Shown: piece after piece, positions 1 through 5,153 of the stretch | How the letters are laid out: each line of letters begins with the position of its first letter | How positions within the stretch are numbered: the stretch's first letter is position 1 | Origin: JBEIJQ01 sp040380145 | Lineage (GTDB): Bacteria; Bacteroidota; Bacteroidia; Chitinophagales; Saprospiraceae | Reading direction: 5' to 3' | DNA: 5,153 bases | Assembly (NCBI GenBank): GCA_040380145.1 | Contig: JBEIJQ010000193.1 | Location: 1-5,153 of the forward strand | Translations under genes and position numbers: made by a program | The notes under the pieces: generated by a model | What the model was told of the DNA's origin: nothing | What the model saw: only the letters and a program-made list of their open reading frames with translations | Database searches by the model: none

Positions 1-57
1 CTTATTTTATTTTAAAAAATATAAATTTTATAAAATATAAATTTTTATTAAAAAAAA
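1..57. repeat. AT-only tract with a 16-bp tandem repeat
   Basis: Positions 2-57 contain no G or C at all. Inside is an almost exact direct tandem repeat: AAAATATAAATTTTAT at 16-31 and AAAATATAAATTTTTAT at 32-48, the second copy one T longer. The junction makes a perfect 12-bp palindrome, ATTTTATAAAAT, at 25-36. The tract starts right after the lon terminator, and its A-run at 50-57 supplies the terminator's U-tail. No gene is supported here. It could be an AT-rich upstream element for a gene left of the window, or simply neutral intergenic sequence; the sequence does not decide. Confidence 0.7.
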
Positions 58-92
58 GGCATGGCAACGATTCAAAAAATCGTTGCCATGCC
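50..92 (-). terminator. Rho-independent terminator of lon
   Basis: A perfect 15-bp inverted repeat, GGCATGGCAACGATT at 58-72 and its exact complement at 78-92, encloses a 5-nt loop (73-77). Read on the minus strand, the hairpin is followed by eight U (positions 57 down to 50) and then more A/T. It begins 25 nt past the lon stop codon. The stem has no mismatch, so termination should be efficient. On the plus strand no T-run follows, so it is oriented for lon only. Confidence 0.95.
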
Positions 93-117
93 GATACGCC
101 GATGCCCTCCTGAAGGA

Positions 118-2553
118 TTATTTCCTTTTTCCCGCTTTTTCCAAAACAGTCTCCAACACCTCGCCCATGTTGCGCACATACGAGACGGAGAGTCCTTGCA
201 GATAGGAGGGATTTATCTCGCGGACATCTTTTTCGTTGTCGGCGCACAAGATGGCGGTTTTCAGTTCGGCCCGTTTGGCGGCCAGCAATTTTTCCTTGAT
301 CCCGCCGACGGGCAACACGCGGCCGCGGAGGGTGATCTCGCCGGTCATGCAGATGCCCTGCCTGACGGGCCGGCCGGTGAAGGCAGAAGCGAGGGCGGAG
401 AGCATGGTGATGCCCGCCGAGGGTCCGTCTTTGGGGATGGCTCCGGCCGGCACATGGATATGCACATCGTTTTCGTGGAACGCCTCGGCGGAAATGCCCC
501 ATTCCGCGGCATGGGCTTTCAGGAAACTCAGCGCGGTGGTGGCCGATTCCTTCATCACATCTCCGAGGTTGCCGGTGAGCGTGAGTTTTCCTTTGCCGGG
601 GCTGCAACTGGCCTCGATGTAGAGGATATCGCCGCCGACCTGGGTCCAGGCGAGGCCGACGGCCACCCCGGGCGATCGGTCCTGCTCGTATCGGTCGTTG
701 TGGTATTTGGGAATACCGAGAAGCCCCTCCATGTCTTTTTCCCGCAATTTTTTGGGGTATTTTTCTTCCATCGCTTTCCGCTTGGCGACCTGCCGCATCA
801 CGGCGGCGATCTGGCGGTCGAGCTCCCGGACACCGGATTCCCGGGTATAATTTTTCACGAGCGCGACGAGCGCATCGTCGCTCAATTGGATGTCTTTTTC
901 TTTCAGTCCGTGTTCTATGATCTGCTTGGGCACCAAATGGCGCTTGGCGATCGCCGTTTTTTCCTCCAAAGAATATCCGTCCACCGCAATCAGTTCCATG
1001 CGGTCGAGCAGCGCCGGATGTATGCTGCTCAAAGAGTTGGCGGTGGCGATGAACATCACTTTCGAAAGGTCGAACTCCTGCTCGAGGTAGTTGTCGTAAA
1101 AGGCGCCGTTCTGTTCGGGATCGAGCACTTCGAGCAGGGCGGCGGCGGGGTCGCCGCGGAAGTCTCGGCCCACCTTGTCTATTTCGTCGAGAATGAAGAC
1201 CGGATTGGAAGTTTTGGCCTTGCGCAGGCTTTGGAGGATGCGGCCGGGCATGGCGCCGATGTAAGTGCGCCGGTGGCCTCGGATCTCCGACTCGTCGTGC
1301 AGCCCACCGAGCGACATGCGGATGTACTGCCGACCGAGCGCCTTGGCCACGGAGCGCCCCAAGGAGGTCTTTCCGACTCCGGGCGGGCCCAACAGGCAAA
1401 GGATGGGCGCTTTCATGTCGCCTTTCATTTTGAGCACGGCGAGGTGCTCCAAAATGCGCTCTTTGACCTTTTCTAGCCCGAAATGGTCCTCGTCCAAGAT
1501 CGCGGCCGCTTTTTTCAGATCGAAACTGTCTTCTGTGAAAACTCCCCAGGGAAGGTCCACAAACAATTCGAGGTAGTTGAGCGTGACGGCGTAATCCGGG
1601 GTGGCGGGATTGGTCCTCCGCATACGGGCCAGTTCTTTGTCGAAATGCTCGCGCGCCGAAGCGGGCAATGAACGAGCGACGGCTTTTTCGGCCAATTTGT
1701 TGACTTCCTGCTCGTTGGTGTTTTGCCCCAATTCCTCTTGGATGGTTTTCAGCTGCTGGTTGAGGAAATAGTCCCGCTGCTGCTTGTCGAGATCCACGCG
1801 CACCTTGTCCTCGATCTGGGTTTTCAATTCCAGCAGTTGAAGTTCGTTGTTGAGCATTTCGAGGACGGCGGTGGACTGGGCAATGGGGTCGGTTTGTTCG
1901 AGGATGCCCTGTTTGGTGGGTACGTCCACCCCGAGGTTGTTGGCCACAAAATTGACCAGCAGTTCGCCCTGCCCGATGTTGCGCAGCACCATGCCCGCAT
2001 CGGCGGGAATATTCGGCGACAGTTCTACGATGCGCTGGGCCGTATCGCGGATGGAGGAGACGAGGGCTTCGAACCGGCGGGCATCGCCGGGGGGGAGCGC
2101 TTCGTAAGGACGCACCCGTCCGACGATGAAGGGGCTTTCCTGTTCGACGGCGAGGAGTTCGAAACGGCGGCGTCCCTGTAGGATGGCTGTTTGGCTTCCG
2201 TCGGGCATGCGAACGATTTTGACGAGGCGGGCGACGGTACCCACGCGGTAGAGGTCGGTTTCGGAGGGGACCTCCAAGTCGGCATCGCGTTGGGCGAGGA
2301 CGCCGATCAATCTGCCGTGCTTTTGTGCATCCAACACGGCGGCCAGCGAACGCTCGCGGCCGACGGTGATCGGAATGACCACACCCGGGAGCAGCACCGT
2401 GTTTTTCAGGGGCAAAATGGGCAACCGATCGGGCAGCACCTCGGTGTTGGCGGCTTCCTCGGAAGTTTCATCCATCGAAAACATCGGCATGAAGCCCGAT
2501 TCGTCGTCGCCCATCAAAAACGGAAAAGAAAAAGGAGGCGGTGTGGTTTTCAT
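118..2553 (-). CDS. lon: ATP-dependent Lon protease (endopeptidase La)
   Basis: Complete 811-residue cytoplasmic AAA+ serine protease. The family forms hexamers that unfold and degrade misfolded and some regulatory proteins. Visible domains: an acidic N-terminal extension (about 1-40); the LON substrate-binding domain from about 43 (LPILPLKNTVLLPG) to about 245, then a charged helical linker; the ATPase with Walker A GPPGVGKT (389-396), Walker B FILDEID (453-459), sensor-1 Asn506 in ATANS and a sensor-2-type Arg576 in ESGVRELDR; and the proteolytic domain with Ser712 in KDGPSAG and Lys755 in GGIKEKLLAAK. The Ser-Lys spacing of 43 matches the E. coli Lon dyad (Ser679/Lys722). The length is normal for the family and no key residue is missing. 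ATG at 2553 gives the longest product; ATG at 2514 (Met14) is an alternative, and neither has a Shine-Dalgarno sequence. The gene appears monocistronic, with its own terminator downstream and a divergent gene upstream. No CIRCE-like heat-shock operator was seen. Confidence 0.98.
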   Translation of the reverse strand: MKTTPPPFSFPFLMGDDESGFMPMFSMDETSEEAANTEVLPDRLPILPLKNTVLLPGVVIPITVGRERSLAAVLDAQKHGRLIGVLAQRDADLEVPSETDLYRVGTVARLVKIVRMPDGSQTAILQGRRRFELLAVEQESPFIVGRVRPYEALPPGDARRFEALVSSIRDTAQRIVELSPNIPADAGMVLRNIGQGELLVNFVANNLGVDVPTKQGILEQTDPIAQSTAVLEMLNNELQLLELKTQIEDKVRVDLDKQQRDYFLNQQLKTIQEELGQNTNEQEVNKLAEKAVARSLPASAREHFDKELARMRRTNPATPDYAVTLNYLELFVDLPWGVFTEDSFDLKKAAAILDEDHFGLEKVKERILEHLAVLKMKGDMKAPILCLLGPPGVGKTSLGRSVAKALGRQYIRMSLGGLHDESEIRGHRRTYIGAMPGRILQSLRKAKTSNPVFILDEIDKVGRDFRGDPAAALLEVLDPEQNGAFYDNYLEQEFDLSKVMFIATANSLSSIHPALLDRMELIAVDGYSLEEKTAIAKRHLVPKQIIEHGLKEKDIQLSDDALVALVKNYTRESGVRELDRQIAAVMRQVAKRKAMEEKYPKKLREKDMEGLLGIPKYHNDRYEQDRSPGVAVGLAWTQVGGDILYIEASCSPGKGKLTLTGNLGDVMKESATTALSFLKAHAAEWGISAEAFHENDVHIHVPAGAIPKDGPSAGITMLSALASAFTGRPVRQGICMTGEITLRGRVLPVGGIKEKLLAAKRAELKTAILCADNEKDVREINPSYLQGLSVSYVRNMGEVLETVLEKAGKRK

Positions 2554-2570
2554 AAGCGATCGGTTTGGGG

Positions 2571-2583
2571 AGCCCTCAGGGCT
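2571..2583 (-). other. Small hairpin in the lon leader
   Basis: AGCCC (2571-2575) and GGGCT (2579-2583) can pair around a 3-nt loop, ending 17 nt before the lon start codon. If lon is transcribed from further upstream, this stem lies in its 5' untranslated region. The stem is only 5 bp and could be chance. Confidence 0.3.
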
Positions 2584-2752
2584 TTAAATATGACAAAAAG
2601 TCAGAGGCGCGCTTGGCGCATCGACAATCTGTCTTTCGGCAGAGGGGGTATTTTTGGGGGGATAAAAAAAGAAAAAATTAAAAATCAGCGACTTGGGACC
2701 ACCTGTCGCCCAACAACTGTAATTGCGCTATTATCTTTTCAAGCATTGTGCC

Positions 2753-2790
2753 CAAAATTACCGTGCGGACTGGGGAAGAGCGTAATTTTG
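2753..2790. promoter_or_regulatory. Inverted repeat with two opposed TAnnTTTG-like boxes (possible divergent promoters or operator)
   Basis: CAAAATTAC at 2753-2761 and GTAATTTTG at 2782-2790 are perfect 9-bp inverted arms separated by 20 nt. Each arm contains TAATTTTG on one strand, matching the Bacteroidota -7 consensus TAnnTTTG: the left arm faces lon and the right arm faces the CoA transferase, about 38 nt before its start codon. A second box-like sequence, TATATTTT, follows at 2793-2800. No good TTTG element is visible at the expected -33 position for either direction. The promoter reading is therefore weak, and binding by a dimeric regulator is an alternative. Confidence 0.4.
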
Positions 2791-2804
2791 CCTATATTTT
2801 CAGA

Positions 2805-2819
2805 GCCCGATCAACGGGC
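2805..2819 (+). other. Hairpin in the CoA-transferase leader
   Basis: GCCCG (2805-2809) and CGGGC (2815-2819) form a perfect 5-bp GC-rich stem with a 5-nt loop. It ends 8 nt before the ATG at 2828. It sits where a ribosome would land and no Shine-Dalgarno sequence is present, so it could tune translation. The effect is inferred from position only. Confidence 0.4.
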
Positions 2820-2827
2820 AAATCCCA

Positions 2828-4120
2828 ATGACTATGCCAACGGCCCCGCTTTTCCAAACTTTAGAACAGGCTCTGTCGCTCGTGCAGAGCGGTCACCGGT
2901 TGTTTGTGCAGGGGAGTGCCTGCACGCCGTATTTTTTGTTGGACGGTTTGGCCCGGCGCCGGGGCGAACTCGAAGGAGTGGAATTGGTGGGCATCAGTTG
3001 GTATGGGGATGTGGCGGTCGCCGCGCCCGAATGTGCGCGCGCTTTTCGGGTGAACTCCCTTTTCGTGAGCGAGCCCACCCGTTTGGCCGTTCACGAGGGC
3101 CGCGCGGATTTTGTGCCGGTATTTCTGAGCGAAATCCCGCTGTTGTTCAAACGCAAGATATTGCCCTTGGACGGAGCCTTGGTGCAGGTTTCCCCGCCCG
3201 ACCGCCACGGCTATTGTTCGTTGGGGGTTTCGGTGGACATTTCGCGGGCCGCGGTGGATTCTGCCCGGTATGTCGTTGCGCAGGTGAACCCGCAGATGCC
3301 GAGGACGCACGGCAACAGTTTGGTGCATTTCCGTCGGTTCGATGCGATGGTATGGGGCGATTTTCCTTTGCACGAGGTCCGTTTCGGCGACGCTTGCGGG
3401 GAAGCGGAGGCAAAGGTCGGCGAAAATGTGGCCGGCCTCATCCGTGATGGCGACACGCTGCAGATGGGGATCGGCGCCATTCCGGACGCCGTTCTGCGCT
3501 GCCTGCACGACCGGCGGGACCTTGGGGTGCACACGGAGATGTTCAGCGACGGGCTGTTGTCCCTGTGCGAGGCCGGAGTGGTGACCAATCGTTTGAAGCG
3601 GTTTTTTCCCGAGCGGACCCTCGTGGGATTTGCCGTGGGCACCCGAAAGTTGTACGAATATGTGGACGACAATCCTGCTTTTGCCTTTCAGGAGATAGAT
3701 CTGGTGAACGATCCTTCCATAATCGCGCAGAATCCCAACATGGTGGCCATCAACAGTGCCATCGAGATCGATCTGACCGGGCAGGTGTGCGCCGACAGCA
3801 TCGGCACCTATCAATACAGCGGCATTGGCGGGCAGATGGATTTCATGAGAGGAGCTGCCCTCAGCGAGGGCGGTCGGCCGATCATTGCGCTCACGAGCCG
3901 TACCAAAAAGGGGGATCCTCGCATCGTTCCGCACCTGCACGAGGGTGCGGGAGTGGTGACCACGCGCGGGCATGTGCATTATGTGGCGACCGAGTACGGC
4001 GTGGCCTATCTATTCGGGCGCAATCTGCGTCAGCGGGCCGAGGCTTTGATCGGCATTGCCCACCCCGACGATCGGGCCATGCTCGAAGCTGCTTTTGCGG
4101 AGCGGTATCGTCGGATTTGA
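2828..4120 (+). CDS. Acetyl-CoA hydrolase / 4-hydroxybutyrate CoA-transferase family protein
   Basis: Complete 430-residue family I CoA transferase of the acetyl-CoA hydrolase/4-hydroxybutyrate CoA-transferase group. These cytoplasmic enzymes move CoA between short-chain carboxylic acids through a glutamyl-CoA thioester. Features seen: an N-terminal domain (about 5-190) with VSPPDRHGYCSLGVS at 121-135; a glycine loop, QMGIGAIP (212-219), typical of the CoA/oxyanion site; HTEMFSDG, whose Glu237 is the expected catalytic glutamate; and a C-terminal domain with GIGGQMDFMRGA (332-343) and ATEYGVAYLFG (387-397). Length is normal and no frameshift is visible. ATG at 2828 is preferred; ATG at 2834 would remove two residues. 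Neither has a Shine-Dalgarno sequence, as is usual in Bacteroidota. The substrate cannot be read from the sequence: 4-hydroxybutyrate, acetate/succinate, butyrate or plain hydrolysis are all possible, and the neighbours do not help. The small CxxC gene follows 28 nt downstream and may be co-transcribed. Confidence 0.93.
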   Translation: MTMPTAPLFQTLEQALSLVQSGHRLFVQGSACTPYFLLDGLARRRGELEGVELVGISWYGDVAVAAPECARAFRVNSLFVSEPTRLAVHEGRADFVPVFLSEIPLLFKRKILPLDGALVQVSPPDRHGYCSLGVSVDISRAAVDSARYVVAQVNPQMPRTHGNSLVHFRRFDAMVWGDFPLHEVRFGDACGEAEAKVGENVAGLIRDGDTLQMGIGAIPDAVLRCLHDRRDLGVHTEMFSDGLLSLCEAGVVTNRLKRFFPERTLVGFAVGTRKLYEYVDDNPAFAFQEIDLVNDPSIIAQNPNMVAINSAIEIDLTGQVCADSIGTYQYSGIGGQMDFMRGAALSEGGRPIIALTSRTKKGDPRIVPHLHEGAGVVTTRGHVHYVATEYGVAYLFGRNLRQRAEALIGIAHPDDRAMLEAAFAERYRRI

Positions 4121-4148
4121 CTCGATTTTCCAACCAAATTTTTTTTGT

Positions 4149-4352
4149 GTGCAATTCAAGACCAATTTACACTGCGGAAGTTGCCTTCGTTCGGCGACAC
4201 CTTTTCTGGAAGCTATTGAGAACCTGCCCGCTTGGTCGGTGGATCTTGGACACCCCGACCGGATCTTGACGGTCGAATCGGAGGATGCGGCAATGGCCGA
4301 GGCCATAGTGTCGGCATTGGAGGAAGCGGGTTTTGAGGCCAGTTTGGTTTGA
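4149..4352 (+). CDS. Small heavy-metal-associated (HMA-like) CxxC protein, GTG start
   Basis: Predicted 67-residue protein resembling stand-alone HMA-domain proteins of Bacteroidota, which begin MxxFKTN-x-x-CGGC. It opens QFKTNLHCGSC, with the CxxC pair at Cys9 and Cys12, then TPFLEAIENLPAWSVDL, a central DRILTVES strand and a terminal helix ending EEAGF. This fits the beta-alpha-beta-beta-alpha-beta ferredoxin-like fold. The position before the first Cys but one is Leu rather than the Met of classical copper chaperones (MxCxxC), so metal choice is uncertain. The only in-frame ATG lies far upstream (4056), inside the transferase gene. GTG at 4149 puts the N-terminus where relatives start, so I chose it. 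No Shine-Dalgarno sequence is present; a T-rich run precedes the start. The gap to the transferase stop is 28 nt with no terminator, so a shared transcript is likely. Role (metal binding or delivery) is inferred from the domain. Confidence 0.75.
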   Translation: MQFKTNLHCGSCLRSATPFLEAIENLPAWSVDLGHPDRILTVESEDAAMAEAIVSALEEAGFEASLV

Positions 4353-4402
4353 TGCTCCACATCTGGGAAATCCGCTATACGATACAAAGGAGGGGAGGGG
4401 TT
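4353..4402. other. Convergent intergenic gap with a purine-rich run
   Basis: This short gap separates the CxxC gene from the terminator of the rRNA operon. It contains a plus-strand purine run, AAAGGAGGGGAGGGG (4386-4400), that resembles a strong ribosome binding site, but no start codon follows at a useful distance. No plus-strand terminator is visible for the transferase/CxxC transcript. Confidence 0.5.
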
Positions 4403-4442
4403 AAAAAAAGCAAAGGCCCCGACGTATACACGTTGGGGCCTT
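4403..4442 (-). terminator. Rho-independent terminator of the rRNA operon
   Basis: Arms AAGGCCCCGACGT (4413-4425) and ACGTTGGGGCCTT (4430-4442) form a 13-bp stem with a single G-U type pair and a 4-nt loop. On the minus strand the hairpin is followed by GC and then seven U (4409 down to 4403). It lies about 16 nt past the end of the 5S rRNA, as expected for the end of a ribosomal operon. The plus-strand side has no T-run, so it should not efficiently stop the convergent gene pair. Confidence 0.93.
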
Positions 4443-4457
4443 GTGCGGGTTGTGGTT

Positions 4458-4566
<109 letters not shown>

Positions 4567-4789
4567 ATGCTCTTGTGCGCTTTGCCCTGTAGGGCGTGGG
4601 CGCGATTGTTCTTTTGTCAATGAACATTGGGGAAGAGGCCGATCGAAGATCGATCGTTTTGTTTCGCAACGCTTGTTGCGCCGGTTTTGGGATACGCTCC
4701 CGACCTGAAGTCTTCTTGATGCTTCCTTCGCTTTGTGCGGCGTCCCCGTTTTTTGTTCCCTTTCGGGATCTCGGGGGGACGGGATCGGC

Positions 4790-4821
4790 GCCGGGGGCCG
4801 CCTCGCGGCGGTTCCCCCGGC
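4790..4821 (-). other. GNRA-capped hairpin in the 23S-5S spacer
   Basis: In the minus-strand RNA, 8 bp of GCCGGGGG/CCCCCGGC and 5 bp of CCGCC/GGCGG stack with a 2-nt AA bulge on one side. The apex is closed by a GCGA tetraloop (plus-strand 4803-4806). GNRA loops on a C-G pair are unusually stable, so this is the strongest structure in the spacer. It is a candidate processing or protein-binding element. Confidence 0.7.
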
Positions 4822-4829
4822 TCCTTTTT

Positions 4830-4847
4830 GTGCCGTAATTACGGCAC
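4830..4847 (-). other. 18-bp perfect palindrome next to the 23S 3' end
   Basis: GTGCCGTAATTACGGCAC is fully self-complementary. As RNA it folds to a 7-bp stem with an AAUU loop, a few bases past the estimated 23S 3' end. On the minus strand it is followed by CAAAAAG rather than a U-run, so it is not a terminator. A role in 23S 3'-end maturation is likely but inferred. Confidence 0.6.
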
Positions 4848-4849
4848 GG

Positions 4850-5153
<304 letters not shown>

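Larger units (their letters stand above)
2554..2827. other. Divergent intergenic region between lon and the CoA transferase
   Basis: This 274-bp region must carry the promoters of both flanking genes. From left to right it holds: a small hairpin (AGCCC-TCA-GGGCT, 2571-2583) in the likely lon leader; a G-run/T-run/G-run stretch containing TATTTTTG (2649-2656); an A-rich stretch at 2663-2684; an inverted repeat with TAnnTTTG-like boxes (2753-2790); and a hairpin just before the transferase start (2805-2819). I see no convincing open reading frame and no RNA gene in it. Confidence 0.8.
4567..4849 (-). other. 23S-5S internal transcribed spacer, hairpin-rich
   Basis: About 280 nt of spacer lie between the 23S and 5S rRNA genes. 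No tRNA or protein gene is visible. It is packed with inverted repeats: GTGCCGTAATTACGGCAC (4830-4847); a 13-bp stem with a 2-nt bulge (4790-4821); an outer CGTCCCC/GGGGACG pair (4741-4747 with 4775-4781) around an inner TCCC/GGGA stem (4757-4768); CGCAAC-GCTT-GTTGCG (4665-4680); CGATC-GAA-GATCG (4640-4652); and GCCCT-GT-AGGGC (4584-4595). These probably fold in the precursor and guide RNase processing of the 23S and 5S ends. The function is inferred from location. Confidence 0.8.

Noticed and set aside
2..1399. 465-residue open frame on the minus strand in another lon frame
   Set aside because: Its composition (Arg/Pro/His-rich) is typical of an out-of-frame translation, and it reads through the terminator hairpin and the AT-only tract.
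61..1476. 471-residue open frame on the plus strand, antisense to lon
   Set aside because: It is fully antisense to the unmistakable Lon coding sequence, overlaps the lon terminator at its start, and shows no recognisable domain. Long antisense frames are expected in GC-rich genes.
2554..2827. CIRCE-type heat-shock operator upstream of lon
   Set aside because: No TTAGCACTC-N9-GAGTGCTAA inverted repeat was found on either strand.
2191..3447. 418-residue plus-strand frame spanning lon, the intergenic region and the transferase
   Set aside because: It crosses two real genes on opposite strands and the intergenic region, with no domain; it is a shadow frame.
2861..3979. 372-residue minus-strand frame inside the CoA transferase
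   Set aside because: It is antisense to the conserved transferase and has shadow-type composition (His/Arg/Gln-rich) without motifs.
4056..4148. Upstream extension of the CxxC protein to the ATG at 4056
   Set aside because: The extra 31 residues lie mostly inside the transferase coding sequence and do not resemble HMA relatives, which begin a few residues before FKTN. GTG at 4149 is preferred.
4386..4400. AAAGGAGGGGAGGGG as a Shine-Dalgarno sequence or G-quadruplex
   Set aside because: No start codon follows at a usable distance, other genes here do not use Shine-Dalgarno sites, and there are too few G-runs for a quadruplex.

Overview
The window looks like ordinary chromosome from a member of the Bacteroidota with fairly GC-rich coding sequence. 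This is an inference from four things: the Lon sequence style, no Shine-Dalgarno sequence in front of any gene, TAnnTTTG-type candidate -7 elements between genes, and a small CxxC protein of a type I associate with that phylum. The genus cannot be read from the window. GC-rich genes alternate with AT-rich intergenic stretches.

Layout. Positions 1-57 are almost pure A/T with a 16-bp tandem repeat. Next is a very strong intrinsic terminator (50-92, minus strand) closing a complete lon gene (118-2553, minus). A 274-bp intergenic region (2554-2827) separates lon from a divergent acetyl-CoA hydrolase/4-hydroxybutyrate CoA-transferase family gene (2828-4120, plus). It holds a 9-bp inverted repeat whose two arms each contain a TAnnTTTG-like box, one facing each gene. 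Directly behind the transferase is a 67-residue heavy-metal-associated (HMA-like) CxxC protein that appears to start at GTG (4149-4352, plus). The right part is the 3' end of a ribosomal RNA operon on the minus strand: its terminator (4403-4442), 5S rRNA (about 4458-4566), a long hairpin-rich 23S-5S spacer (about 4567-4849), and the 3' end of 23S rRNA running off the window (about 4850-5153).

The genes do not form one pathway. Lon is general protein quality control. The CoA transferase belongs to short-chain acyl-CoA metabolism and may share a transcript with the CxxC protein. The rRNA operon converges on that pair.

I found no convincing undescribed system. The best items for a second look are the structured 23S-5S spacer with two GNRA-capped hairpins, the inverted repeat between lon and the transferase gene, and the GTG-started CxxC protein. 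The many other long open frames are shadows of these genes.
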